The position numbers and the translations under genes were made by a program. This document shows positions 40,250 through 50,012 of a stretch of 64,000 bases of DNA, one piece after another; the stretch's first letter is position 1; each line of letters starts with the position of its first letter. Source of the DNA: Staphylococcus intermedius NCTC 11048 (GTDB lineage Bacteria; Bacillota; Bacilli; Staphylococcales; Staphylococcaceae); NCBI RefSeq assembly GCF_002902385.1, contig NZ_PPQH01000029.1:62001-126000 (forward strand). The letters are read 5' to 3'. The notes beneath the pieces were generated by a model. The model was not told where the DNA came from. It worked only from the letters and a program-made list of their open reading frames with translations, and did not search any database.

Positions 40250-41337
40250 CATACAAAGATCCAAAAACAAACAAATGGTATTTTCAAGTTGCAGTTAAAA
40301 ACGAAAACGGAAAATGGGTAACTAAAAAAAGAAGAGGTTTTGATAAAAAGAAAGAAGCATTACAAGCTGAACAAGAGTTTTTAAAAAGAATAAAAGAAGA
40401 AAAGCTCAGTCACAAGACATCATTTAAAAAAATCGCAGAAGACTATATGAATTATTCTGTTGGAAGAAAAAAGGAAAGTAGTATTAAAATTCAAAACATT
40501 GTTATTAATACGATATTGATACCTCACTTTGAAGAAAAGGTAATATCAGAAATAAAACCTAAAGACATTGCAGATTTGTATAACAAGTTTTTAGATGAAT
40601 ATTCAAAATCGTATTTAAAATTAATAAAGGCAATACTATCATCTATGTTTAATTATGCTATGAGCTTTTACGATTTACCCAAAAATGTTGTTAAATTAGT
40701 TAAGATTCCAGAAAAGAATAGCGGTGCTCACGAAGATGAAAAAGTTAAATATTGGACTGTTGATGAATTTAACACCTTTATAAAAGAGGTGGACAATCCA
40801 GTTTATAAAACACTGTTTATCTTATTATTTTGGAGTGGCATGCGTAAAGGTGAAGCGTTAGCGTTAAAGACAAGCGACATCAACATGCACGATAATACAA
40901 TATCAATTAATAAAAATTGGAATGGTGAAAAGGTCACAACCACTAAAAACAAAAATTCTGTTCGTGTTATTAGTGTTCCAGATATTGTTATAGAGCATGT
41001 AATAGAATTGATCGAGCATCAAACAAATAAATACAAAGAATACTCAGATGATTTTTTATTCACATACAAAAACAAAAACGTACCTCTTCAAACAAACACA
41101 CCTAATCACATAATGAATAAATATCTCGCTAATTTAAAATTACCAAAAATACGAGTGCATGACTTGAGACATTCTAATGCTTCGCTATTAATTAATAACG
41201 GTTTACCATTATATAGCGTTTCTAAACATCTTGGACACAATAATATACAAACAACTGCTAACGTGTATGGGCATTTATATCCAAGTAGTGAAAAAGAAAT
41301 AGCAAACACACTTAACAAACTTACAAACCGTAAATAA
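40243..41337 (+). CDS. int: Tyrosine integrase
   Basis: 364 residues from TTG 40243. The N-terminus has an arm-type domain (YKDPKTNKWYFQVAV), then a core-binding domain, then the catalytic domain: Arg in WSGMRKGEA, HDLRHSNAS (His-x-x-Arg), LGHNN and the nucleophile Tyr in TANVYGH. It is the last prophage gene; the attachment site should lie just after it. Confidence 0.95.
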   Translation: MVAYKDPKTNKWYFQVAVKNENGKWVTKKRRGFDKKKEALQAEQEFLKRIKEEKLSHKTSFKKIAEDYMNYSVGRKKESSIKIQNIVINTILIPHFEEKVISEIKPKDIADLYNKFLDEYSKSYLKLIKAILSSMFNYAMSFYDLPKNVVKLVKIPEKNSGAHEDEKVKYWTVDEFNTFIKEVDNPVYKTLFILLFWSGMRKGEALALKTSDINMHDNTISINKNWNGEKVTTTKNKNSVRVISVPDIVIEHVIELIEHQTNKYKEYSDDFLFTYKNKNVPLQTNTPNHIMNKYLANLKLPKIRVHDLRHSNASLLINNGLPLYSVSKHLGHNNIQTTANVYGHLYPSSEKEIANTLNKLTNRK

Positions 41338-41368
41338 TAATTTTGTCCCAATTTTATCCCAAAATAAA

Positions 41369-41416
41369 AATAGCAAGGATCAGCATAATTTTATATACGC
41401 TGTATCCCTTGCTATT
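41369..41416. terminator. Hairpin after the integrase; near the prophage right end
   Basis: AATAGCAAGG (41369-41378) pairs with CCTTGCTATT (41407-41416), with further pairing CAGC/GCTG inside. An A run lies left of it. It is a likely terminator for int and could mark the attachment region; the left end is outside the window, so no core repeat can be confirmed. Confidence 0.55.
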
Positions 41417-41524
41417 ACTAGCTTTAAAGACTTGTATTTAACTTCGTCGTTTTTAACTATTATCCATTTTGTTTAATGTATTAATTGCGTCGTTATATTA
41501 TTTTGAAAAACAGCACTTTGTATC

Positions 41525-41716
41525 TTACAATGAGTTTTTCAAAAATTCAAAATCTATATCTTTATTAACACAATAAACTAGTAGCCTACCATTATGAGCC
41601 CCTATTATGCTTTTTTCATATTTACTTAAATGGTGAGCTGTTAAATCGTCCTCACTCGGCAAAGGAATTCTAGGATGATTGTGTACAGATACCATTTGAT
41701 ACGGTGTACTTTCCAC
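41525..41716 (-). pseudogene. JAMM-type metalloprotease-like C-terminal remnant
   Basis: 63 codons from a GTG with a stop a few codons upstream. It reads SVHNHPRIPLPSEDDL: the H-x-H-P-x5-P-S-x-x-D pattern of JAB/JAMM proteases without the preceding Glu region. Compositionally AT-rich. It is probably a leftover of an older element or a gene broken by phage integration. Positions 41717-42030 show no gene. Confidence 0.45.
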
Positions 41717-42030
41717 TATTCTCTCTATGTTTGTTGTTTAATGAACTTTAGACAAATAGTTTTTATTCTCAATACTCTTAAATGATTGCTTTCCTGTATT
41801 TGCATCATGTGCCGTCACACATCGTTTCTAAATCGTGCTTGCTTTCATTAGACTGTGTTTGAGGCTGTATGAAACTGATGCATGCTCTTTTCTTTTCGAT
41901 TTACACTTTGGAGTCGTTCATTCTTCTTACATCTCGTATGAATACACAGTAAGACGTCTTTTTATTGATTTCAGCATCAAAAAGCAGCACACAATTGGAA
42001 AGATCCGCCAACTCTGTACTGCTTCGCTAT

Positions 42031-42540
42031 TTATACTTCTATTTGAAATGTGACTGTATCAATGATTTCATGATTGCGATTCCGGAAGTTCACTCGACTG
42101 TTCGCAGCATCTAACACGATTTCAGCATAAGTTTCTTCCATATCGCTTCGTGATTGCGAAATGCTTCCTGGATTGATCACATGAACATCATGAATCTGTT
42201 TATATTTTGCTACATGTGTATGGCCGTAAAGTGCAATGACTGCATCATGAGCGATTGCAGCTTGAGCAAGTTGTTGACGACCACTATTAACGTTATAAAG
42301 ATGCCCGTGCGTCAAAAATATGCGCACATGACCAACAGTTACCACTTGTTGTTCTGGGAATTCAGGATAAAAGTCTACGTTTCCTTTGACACGCTGAAAC
42401 AAACTCAACTCTGTATCATCATATTTAAATTCTGAATCACCTAAATGAAAAAATGCTTCTGCGTCTTTATGCTGTTGATACACATCATATAAAATGCCCG
42501 TTTCTCCATGATTGTCACTCAGTACGATAATTTTTTTCAT
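42031..42540 (-). CDS. yfcE: YfcE/YsnB-type metallophosphoesterase
   Basis: 169 residues, typical length. Metal-binding motifs LSDNHG, HLGDSEF, GNVDF, LTHGH and YGHTH in order. Cleaves phosphodiesters in vitro in other bacteria; cellular role uncertain. Its start overlaps the rdgB stop by 4 bases. First chromosomal gene to the right of the prophage. Confidence 0.92.
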   Translation of the reverse strand: MKKIIVLSDNHGETGILYDVYQQHKDAEAFFHLGDSEFKYDDTELSLFQRVKGNVDFYPEFPEQQVVTVGHVRIFLTHGHLYNVNSGRQQLAQAAIAHDAVIALYGHTHVAKYKQIHDVHVINPGSISQSRSDMEETYAEIVLDAANSRVNFRNRNHEIIDTVTFQIEV

Positions 42541-43121
42541 TTCGCTTCACCTTCAATGTACGCTTTTAATAGGTCAATGGCTTTACGACGGTGACTGATT
42601 TCCGATTTTTCTTCAGCAGTAAGTTGGGCCATCGTTTTTTGACGTTCAGGAATTAAGAAAATAGGATCATATCCAAAGCCATTTTCGCCGATTTGACTTA
42701 AAGTGATTTCACCTTCAACTGTACCTTTAAACGTCTTTGTTTCTCCATTTGCTGTTGTCATACTAATCACACAAACAAATCGTGCAGCGCGGTTTTCTTC
42801 ATTTTCTAACCCTTTAAGTACTTTTTCAATATTCGCTTCATCACTTTTTTGTAATCCTGCATAACGCGCGGAATAGACACCCGGTTCACCGTTCAATGCC
42901 GCTACCTCTAAACCACTATCATCAGCAATCACAGTCGCATTCAGTAATTTGGCTGCTGCTTCAGATTTTAACCGCGCATTCTCTTCAAATGTCGTGCCTG
43001 TTTCTTCAACATCGAAGTCTTCTATCATCTCGTTAATGCCAATCACATTATCTTCTGCAAAAATCACTTTAAAATCATTAATTTTCCCTTGGTTCGATGA
43101 TGCAATGACGATATCTGCCAT
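42537..43121 (-). CDS. rdgB: XTP/dITP diphosphatase
   Basis: 194 residues. Removes deaminated purine nucleotides. Motifs: ASSNQGKINDFK, TFEENARLKSEAAA, ADDSGLEV, GVYSARYAG and SHRRKA. It follows murI, as in S. aureus. Confidence 0.95.
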   Translation of the reverse strand: MADIVIASSNQGKINDFKVIFAEDNVIGINEMIEDFDVEETGTTFEENARLKSEAAAKLLNATVIADDSGLEVAALNGEPGVYSARYAGLQKSDEANIEKVLKGLENEENRAARFVCVISMTTANGETKTFKGTVEGEITLSQIGENGFGYDPIFLIPERQKTMAQLTAEEKSEISHRRKAIDLLKAYIEGEAK

Positions 43122-43132
43122 AGTTTTCTCTC

Positions 43133-43930
43133 CTATCCTAACTGAATTCTTTCAACTTCAGCATCAATTTTAAGCCACTCTTGAATAATATAAGTCATGT
43201 GTCGAACTTCACCATTCGCAAAAAAGCGATGTTTCGGTTGCGGCGTGTAATGCGCATGTTCATGACTAAATGTAAGTAACGCGCTCACTTCTCTCGCTGT
43301 TTCTAGCCCTGAAGAAATGACTGTTTTCGTTTTTCCAAAGTAATCAAATATCGGTTGGTACAGCAACGGATAGTGTGTACACCCTAAAATGACCGTATCT
43401 GCTTCTGTTTGACGCCAACTTTTTAATGTTTGATGAATCACGATATTCGTAATCGTAGGATCTTTATACTTCATCTCTTCTACTAACGGGACAAATCCTG
43501 GACATGCGACGCCATAAACATCTACATGAGGGTTGATTTTTTTAATATGTGTACGATACGCTTCTGATTTGATTGTACCCTCTGTTCCAAGTACAAGTAC
43601 ATTTTGATTTTTAGTCGTCATAATGGCAGTTCTCGCACCGGGTTCAATAACACCAATCACTGGTATTTTCAACTGTTTTTGTAATGGTTCTAATGCGACA
43701 GCGGTTGCCGTATTACACGCAATCACAAGCATTTTGATATCATATTGTACTAAGTAATTGGCCATTTCAATGGTAAATTTTTTAACTTCTTCTTGATTTC
43801 GAGGACCGTATGGGCAACGACCGACATCCCCTAAATAATAAATGGTTTCATTGGGGAGCTGTCTCATAATTTCTTTCGCTACCGTTAGCCCCCCTACACC
43901 TGAATCCATAACTCCAATTGGTCTTTCCAT
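43133..43930 (-). CDS. murI: Glutamate racemase
   Basis: Makes D-glutamate for peptidoglycan. About 265 residues from ATG 43930 with AGGA eight bases upstream; the frame allows up to eight residues more. [14 protein letters not shown] at the start, catalytic Cys in VIACNTAT and ILGCTHYPL. Same order with rdgB as in S. aureus. Confidence 0.95.
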   Translation of the reverse strand: MERPIGVMDSGVGGLTVAKEIMRQLPNETIYYLGDVGRCPYGPRNQEEVKKFTIEMANYLVQYDIKMLVIACNTATAVALEPLQKQLKIPVIGVIEPGARTAIMTTKNQNVLVLGTEGTIKSEAYRTHIKKINPHVDVYGVACPGFVPLVEEMKYKDPTITNIVIHQTLKSWRQTEADTVILGCTHYPLLYQPIFDYFGKTKTVISSGLETAREVSALLTFSHEHAHYTPQPKHRFFANGEVRHMTYIIQEWLKIDAEVERIQLG

Positions 43931-44127
43931 CTCTTTCATCCTATTCGTGTTCATTATTGCTTTTTATTTTATCACATCTAATATGAAGTTGAACAATCTG
44001 GTATTTCGTAAATCTACACTGAAACACACAACTTCAAATATTTTATCATATTGAATGTATAATGAATCAAATTTACATACTGTTTTTGTTGTTCAATCTG
44101 ATTATCATCATTCATCGATATACGTCC

Positions 44128-44162
44128 ATAAAAATAACGCATGCTCTCTACAGAACATGCGC
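44128..44162 (-). terminator. Terminator after sdhB
   Basis: On the minus strand GCGCATGTTCT and AGAGCATGCGT pair with one wobble, followed by TATTTTTA. The 43,955-44,127 gap otherwise holds nothing recognisable. Confidence 0.75.
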
Positions 44163-44175
44163 CATTGTTATATCA

Positions 44176-44991
44176 TTATTCTACTTCATGGTCAGAACCA
44201 AAGAATGATTTGAACATATGGAATGATGTTTCACGGTTCATTGCCGCAATAGAAGTTGTCAATGGAATCCCTTTTGGACACGCTTGTACACAGTTTTGTG
44301 AGTTACCACAAGCTTGTAAACCACCTTGCTCCATTAACGCATCTAAACGTTCATCTTTTGTCATTGCACCAGTCGGATGTAAGTTAAACAAACGGACTTG
44401 TGAAATGGCTTGAGCCCCAACGAAACTGTTTGTTTTTGTTACGTTTGGACATACTTCTAAACATACCCCACATGTCATACATTTTGATAATTCATATGCG
44501 GTTTGACGTTTTTTCTCTGGCATACGTGGACCAGGACCTAAATCATACGTACCATCAATCGGCACCCATGCTTTCATACGTTTCAAGTTGTCAAACATAC
44601 GTGTACGATCCACTTGTAAGTCACGAATCACTGGGAATGTCGTCATCGGTTCAAGGCGAATCGGTTGTTCAAGTTGATCAATAATCGCTGAACAAGATTG
44701 ACGTGCTTTACCGTTAATCACCATTGAACATGCACCGCAGACCTCTTCCAAACAGTTCATATCCCATGTCACAGGTGTTGTTTTTTCACCTTTTGTATTA
44801 ATTGGGTTACGACGAATTTCCATGAGCACCGCGATGACATTCATATTTTCACGATAAGGAATTTCAAAAGCTTCTTCGTATGGTGTTGAGTTTTGATCCT
44901 TTTGTCGTTTAATAATTAACTTGATTGTTCTATTTGAATTGCTACTTTGAGCTTGTTGTGGTGTGTGTTGTTTCTCTTGTGTTTCTGCCAT
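44176..44991 (-). CDS. sdhB: Succinate dehydrogenase iron-sulfur subunit
   Basis: 271 residues. [2Fe-2S] cysteines in CLEEVCGACSMVINGK, then the ferredoxin-type CMTCGVCLEVCP and CGNSQNCVQACPKG clusters. Links SdhA to the quinone site. Overlaps the sdhA stop by one base. Confidence 0.96.
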   Translation of the reverse strand: MAETQEKQHTPQQAQSSNSNRTIKLIIKRQKDQNSTPYEEAFEIPYRENMNVIAVLMEIRRNPINTKGEKTTPVTWDMNCLEEVCGACSMVINGKARQSCSAIIDQLEQPIRLEPMTTFPVIRDLQVDRTRMFDNLKRMKAWVPIDGTYDLGPGPRMPEKKRQTAYELSKCMTCGVCLEVCPNVTKTNSFVGAQAISQVRLFNLHPTGAMTKDERLDALMEQGGLQACGNSQNCVQACPKGIPLTTSIAAMNRETSFHMFKSFFGSDHEVE

Positions 44992-46757
44992 TATTTTTTA
45001 CCCCCTTTTGACTTACTTGTGTAGTCACGTTTACGAGGTGGGATTAAGCTGACATCAACAGGTTTGTAAGTAAATTCTGGTGGTGCATCTGGACCTTTAT
45101 ATTCAGCTAAAGTGTGTTTTAACCACTCATCGTCATTTCTTTCTGGGAATTCTGGCTTATAGTGCGCACCACGAGATTCATTACGATTATAAGCACCGAT
45201 TGTAATTACGCGCGCTAACACAAGCATGTTCCACAATTGACGTGTGAAGAATACGGCTTGGTTACTCCATTGTGATGTATCTTCCATGTCAATATCTTGG
45301 TAACGTTTCATCAATTCAACAATTTTCTTGTCAGTTTCTAACAATTTATCGTTATGACGTACAACAGTAACGTTTGCTGTCATGATTTCACCAAGTTCAC
45401 GATGCAATTTATATGCATTTTCAGAACCTTTCATGTTTAGCAACTTGTCGAAACGTGCTTGTTCTTCATCCACACGTTTTTGATACATGCTGTCATCCAT
45501 GTCCACATATGATTTTTCAATGTTTTCCACATATTTCACAGCGTTTGGACCTGCGACCGTACCGCCGTAAATTGCTGATAATAATGAGTTCGCACCTAAA
45601 CGGTTACCCCCATGTTGTGAGAAATCACATTCCCCTGCCGCAAATAAACCATCAATGTTCGTCATTTGATCGTAATCGACATAGAGACCACCCATTGAGT
45701 AGTGTACTGCTGGGAAGATTTTCATTGGTACTTTACGTGGGTCATCACCTGTGAATTTTTCATAAATTTCGATGATACCACCTAATTTAACGTCTAACTC
45801 ATGTGGATCTTTGTGCGATAAGTCAAGGTAGACCATGTTTTCACCGTTAATACCGAGTTTCTGATTCACACAAACATCGAAAATTTCACGTGTCGCAATA
45901 TCCCGAGGTACTAAGTTACCATAATCAGGATACTTCTCTTCTAAGAAATACCAAGGTTTACCGTCTTTATACGTCCAAATACGGCCACCTTCACCACGTG
46001 CTGATTCACTCATGAGACGTAATTTATCGTCACCTGGAATCGCTGTAGGGTGAATTTGGATAAACTCACCGTTACCGTATTTTCCCCCTTGTTGATATAC
46101 GATAGATGCAGCTGATCCAGTGTTAATCATAGAGTTCGTCGTTTTACCGAAGATGATACCTGGACCACCCGTTGCCATGATGACCGCATCAGAACCGAAA
46201 GATTGAATTTCTGAAGTTGTGATGTTTTGAGCGACGATACCACGTGCGGCATTGTCATCATCTTTAACGATACCTAAAAATTCCCATCCTTCATATTTCG
46301 TTACAAGTCCGTCTACTTCATAGCTACGTACTTGTTCATCTAATGCGTATAATAATTGTTGACCTGTTGTCGCACCTGCGAATGCAGTTCTGTGATGTAA
46401 CGTCCCACCGAAACGACGGAAATCTAAAAGTCCTTCAGCTGTACGGTTAAACATCACACCCATACGGTCTAACAAATGAATAATCTGTGGTGCTGCTTCA
46501 GTCATTGCTTTAACAGGCGGTTGATCCGCTAAGAAGTCTCCACCGTATACTGTGTCATCGAAATGAACCCACGGAGAGTCACCTTCACCTTTTGTATTTA
46601 CCGCTCCGTTAATACCGCCCTGTGCACATACTGAGTGAGAGCGTTTTACTGGAACAATCGAGAACAAATCTACATGTGCCCCTTGTTCCGCTGCTTTAAT
46701 TGTTGACATTAAACCGGCAAGACCGCCTCCGACAACAATAATTTTCTTCTCTGCCAT
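44991..46757 (-). CDS. sdhA: Succinate dehydrogenase flavoprotein subunit
   Basis: 588 residues. FAD-binding GGGLAGLMSTIKAAEQGA, covalent flavin region SHSVCAQGGINGA, substrate-site HPTAIPG and SESARGEGG, and the C-terminal YNRNESRGAHYKPEFPERND. Second gene of the sdhCAB operon. Confidence 0.97.
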   Translation of the reverse strand: MAEKKIIVVGGGLAGLMSTIKAAEQGAHVDLFSIVPVKRSHSVCAQGGINGAVNTKGEGDSPWVHFDDTVYGGDFLADQPPVKAMTEAAPQIIHLLDRMGVMFNRTAEGLLDFRRFGGTLHHRTAFAGATTGQQLLYALDEQVRSYEVDGLVTKYEGWEFLGIVKDDDNAARGIVAQNITTSEIQSFGSDAVIMATGGPGIIFGKTTNSMINTGSAASIVYQQGGKYGNGEFIQIHPTAIPGDDKLRLMSESARGEGGRIWTYKDGKPWYFLEEKYPDYGNLVPRDIATREIFDVCVNQKLGINGENMVYLDLSHKDPHELDVKLGGIIEIYEKFTGDDPRKVPMKIFPAVHYSMGGLYVDYDQMTNIDGLFAAGECDFSQHGGNRLGANSLLSAIYGGTVAGPNAVKYVENIEKSYVDMDDSMYQKRVDEEQARFDKLLNMKGSENAYKLHRELGEIMTANVTVVRHNDKLLETDKKIVELMKRYQDIDMEDTSQWSNQAVFFTRQLWNMLVLARVITIGAYNRNESRGAHYKPEFPERNDDEWLKHTLAEYKGPDAPPEFTYKPVDVSLIPPRKRDYTSKSKGGKK

Positions 46758-46789
46758 AGAATTGTCACTCCCCTGAAATGATTAAACGT

Positions 46790-47401
46790 TTATACGAAGG
46801 CTAAAATTGCACTTACACCGATATATGAAACCACAATGAAGATGACTAGTGATACCCAAGTAAACACTTTTTGTGATTTTGGTGATTGCAAAATGCCCCA
46901 AGTTACTAAAAATGACCATAAACCATTTGAGAAATGGAATACCACCGCAATGATACATACGATGTAGAACACTAACCAAAAAGGATTCGATACGATGTCA
47001 TGTACCATATCAAAATTCACTTCTTGGCCAAAAAACTTTTGAATACGTGTTTGCCACATGTGAATCATTACGAAAATAAACGTTAAAATGCCCGAAATAC
47101 GTTGAAATAAGAACATCCAGTTTCGCATATACGAATGATGTCCGATGTTGTGACTAGCTGTGAAAGCGATATGTACGCCGTAGACTGCATGATATAAAAT
47201 TGGAATATAAATCATGATAATCTCTAAAGCATATAAAAATGGTAGCGACTCCATCATGTTAGCCGCCTTATTAAATGCTTCCACCCCTTGTGTTGCTTGA
47301 TGGTTAACCAATAAGTGAACGAGTAAAAAGCCACCTAATGGAATGACACCAAGTAACGAATGTAAACGTCTAAGGTAGAATTGGTTCTTTGAATGTGCCA
47401 A
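46790..47401 (-). CDS. sdhC: Succinate dehydrogenase cytochrome b558 subunit
   Basis: 203 residues from TTG 47401 with AGGGGGG seven bases upstream; this matches the length and start (AHSKNQFYLRRLHSLLG) of the S. aureus protein. Five membrane helices with heme-ligand His residues in HLLVNH, HAVYGVH and HMWQTR. Anchors the complex and reduces menaquinone. Confidence 0.93.
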   Translation of the reverse strand: MAHSKNQFYLRRLHSLLGVIPLGGFLLVHLLVNHQATQGVEAFNKAANMMESLPFLYALEIIMIYIPILYHAVYGVHIAFTASHNIGHHSYMRNWMFLFQRISGILTFIFVMIHMWQTRIQKFFGQEVNFDMVHDIVSNPFWLVFYIVCIIAVVFHFSNGLWSFLVTWGILQSPKSQKVFTWVSLVIFIVVSYIGVSAILAFV

Positions 47402-47566
47402 AGGAAGTCCCCCCTGCGATACTATTAATATTTTTTGATTCCCTTTTGTAATTCGTTGCTGAGAAAACGTTTGCATATCAAGTTAAAAAAAGAAATCAAC
47501 TTTCTATTATTGTAACATTAAATGTGACAAATTTGGGTATGAGAATGATTCTCACACCAAATTTAT

Positions 47567-49354
47567 CTAGCCTTCCTCTTGCAATGTTTTAAAAAGGACC
47601 TCCGCCGTTTTTTTCGGCAACCCCGCTTCTTGTAATGTCTCTACAGAAGCTTCACGCATTTTTTTAATCGAGCCAAACGTACGCAATAATTTGGTCTTCC
47701 GTTTAGGTCCGATCCCTTCGACTTGATCTAATATCGAACGTAATCCTGTCTTTTGACGTGTTTGGCGATGGAATGTAATTGCAAATCGATGCACTTCATC
47801 TTGAATGCGTTGTAATAAATAGAATGCTTGACTGTTTTTCTTTAATGGCACAACTTGTGCAGTGTCTCCATATAACAGCTCTGAAGTTTGGTGTTTATCA
47901 TTTTTGGCAAGACCTGCAATCGGAATATCTAATCCGAGCTCATTTTCAAGCACATCTGCCACGCTCGACATATGACCTTTCCCGCCGTCAACAATAATTA
48001 AGTCTGGTAATGGCAAGCCTTCATTCAGCACACGTGTGTATCGACGACGTACTGCTTCTTGCATCGATTTATAATCATCGGGTCCTTCCACTGATTTAAT
48101 TTTGTATTTCCGGTACCCTTTTTTATCCGGCTTCCCGTCGACAAAACTGACCATTGCTGAGACAGGGTCCACGCCTTGAATATTTGAGTTATCAAACGCT
48201 TCAATACGTATCGGTGTTTGAATCCCCATCGCATCGCCAAGTTGTTCTATCGCTTTCACCGTACGAGATTCATCACGTGCGATCAATTCAAATTTATTCT
48301 CTAATGAAATACGCGCATTTTTATTTGCCATATCGACTAATTGTTTTTTCTGCCCACGTTGCGGTGTAACGATATTCGTATCCACTACAGATTGCACCAT
48401 TTCCACATCAAGTTGTTTTGGAATATGTACTTCTTTAGGTAAAAAATGTTGATTCAGTTGATAAAATTGACCGATAAATGTATAGAACTCTTCTTCAGGC
48501 GTTTGTTGCAATGGAAACATCGTTGCTTCACGTTCAATCAAATTCCCTTGTCGAATAAAGAACACCTGGATACACATCCAACCTTTATCGACATAATAGC
48601 CAAAGACGTCACGCACTGTTTGATCAACCGACATAATTTTTTGCTTTTTCGTCAAATTATTCACATGCTGTATCAAATCACGATATTCTTTTGCTTGCTC
48701 GAACTCTAGATTTTCACTTGCCTTCATCATTTTATCTTCTAAGTTTTTTAAGATAGTTTTATCTTCACCATTTAAAAACTCAGTAATTTCTTTCGTCATA
48801 CGCTCATATTCGTTTTGCTGAACAGGATATACACACGGTCCTAAACATTGCCCAATATGATAGTACAAGCATAAACGATCGGGCATTTTATCACATTTAC
48901 GAAATGGATAAATACGATCTAACAACTTTTTCGTTTCATGTGCGGAATACGCATTTGGGTACGGACCAAAATATTTCCCGCTTCCTTTGCGTACTGTTCG
49001 CGTCACAATCAATTTGGGATGTCGTTCTTTCGTGATTTTGATAAAAGGATAACTCTTATCATCTTTCAGCAAAATATTATAACGTGGTTGATATTTTTTA
49101 ATTAAATTGAGCTCAAGCAACAATGATTCCGTTTCACTAGACGTCACGATATATTCAAAATCAACAATTTCTCGAACTAAACGCGTCGTTTTTGTATCAT
49201 GTGCCCCTGTAAAGTATGACCGCACACGATTTCTTAGCTTTTTCGCTTTACCGACATATATCACTTGATTTTGTCGATCTTTCATTAAATAACAACCCGG
49301 TTCCATCGGTAATACGCCTAACTTTTGTTTAATTCGTTTTTGCGTTTCCTCCAT
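47567..49354 (-). CDS. uvrC: Excinuclease ABC subunit C
   Basis: 595 residues. GIY-YIG nuclease at the start ([20 protein letters not shown]), UVR motif [25 protein letters not shown] segment near 200, RNase H-like C-terminal nuclease with FDNSNIQG and VDGGKGH, then helix-hairpin-helix repeats ([13 protein letters not shown]). Nucleotide excision repair. Confidence 0.96.
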   Translation of the reverse strand: MEETQKRIKQKLGVLPMEPGCYLMKDRQNQVIYVGKAKKLRNRVRSYFTGAHDTKTTRLVREIVDFEYIVTSSETESLLLELNLIKKYQPRYNILLKDDKSYPFIKITKERHPKLIVTRTVRKGSGKYFGPYPNAYSAHETKKLLDRIYPFRKCDKMPDRLCLYYHIGQCLGPCVYPVQQNEYERMTKEITEFLNGEDKTILKNLEDKMMKASENLEFEQAKEYRDLIQHVNNLTKKQKIMSVDQTVRDVFGYYVDKGWMCIQVFFIRQGNLIEREATMFPLQQTPEEEFYTFIGQFYQLNQHFLPKEVHIPKQLDVEMVQSVVDTNIVTPQRGQKKQLVDMANKNARISLENKFELIARDESRTVKAIEQLGDAMGIQTPIRIEAFDNSNIQGVDPVSAMVSFVDGKPDKKGYRKYKIKSVEGPDDYKSMQEAVRRRYTRVLNEGLPLPDLIIVDGGKGHMSSVADVLENELGLDIPIAGLAKNDKHQTSELLYGDTAQVVPLKKNSQAFYLLQRIQDEVHRFAITFHRQTRQKTGLRSILDQVEGIGPKRKTKLLRTFGSIKKMREASVETLQEAGLPKKTAEVLFKTLQEEG

Positions 49355-49430
49355 GTATCATTCACCTTCTTTACATCTCCCACCTAAAACAACTTCATCC
49401 TCATGTCATACCATTGTGAATGAATACAAC

Positions 49431-49482
49431 GAAAAGGAGTGAAACGAACGTCATCTCAATAGTTCAATGACTGTTTCACTCC
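49431..49482 (-). terminator. Hairpin downstream of trxA
   Basis: GGAGTGAAAC and GTTTCACTCC form a 10-bp stem followed by TTTTC on the minus strand. The rest of the 49,355-49,619 gap shows nothing recognisable. Confidence 0.65.
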
Positions 49483-49619
49483 CGCAACGGTGATTCACTT
49501 CATAATATACAAGCACGCGGACTCACTCATCACCGACTGCGCTTTCCGTTCAATCAAATGACTGTCATTTGATGTTCTAACTGTTCAACACATTTATTAT
49601 AATCGAAGTGAATTTGTGA

Positions 49620-49934
49620 TTATAAATGTTTATCTAATACTTGTGCTAAGTTTTCTTTTGGTTGGAATCCAACAACTTTATCTACAGGTTGACCATCTTT
49701 AAATACGATTAATGTTGGAATACTCATTACTTCGAATTTTGCTGCTGTTGCTTGGTTTTGGTCAACGTCTAATTTTAAAATGTCAGCTTTACCTTCGTAA
49801 TCACTTGCTAAATCTTCTAGTACAGGTGCAATCATTTTACAAGGGCCACACCAAGTTGCCCAAAAATCTACTAACTTAACACCTGATTGAATTTGTTCGT
49901 CAAAATTTGAATCTTGCACTTCAATGATTGCCAT
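49620..49934 (-). CDS. trxA: Thioredoxin
   Basis: 104 residues from ATG 49934, with AAGGAGG eight bases upstream. Active site WCGPCK after VDFWAT; the cis-Pro loop is in MSIPTLIVFKDG. Downstream of mutS2 as in S. aureus. Confidence 0.97.
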   Translation of the reverse strand: MAIIEVQDSNFDEQIQSGVKLVDFWATWCGPCKMIAPVLEDLASDYEGKADILKLDVDQNQATAAKFEVMSIPTLIVFKDGQPVDKVVGFQPKENLAQVLDKHL

Positions 49935-50012
49935 AGGAAGTTTCCTCCTTAAATATCGTGTGATGTTAAAATTATAACAAATTGTATGCTTGATTTCATT
50001 ATCGTTGCTCAT

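Noticed and set aside
41835-42053. 72-codon plus-strand frame between int and yfcE
   Set aside because: Cysteine- and phenylalanine-rich shadow-like translation, no ribosome site, partly antisense to yfcE.
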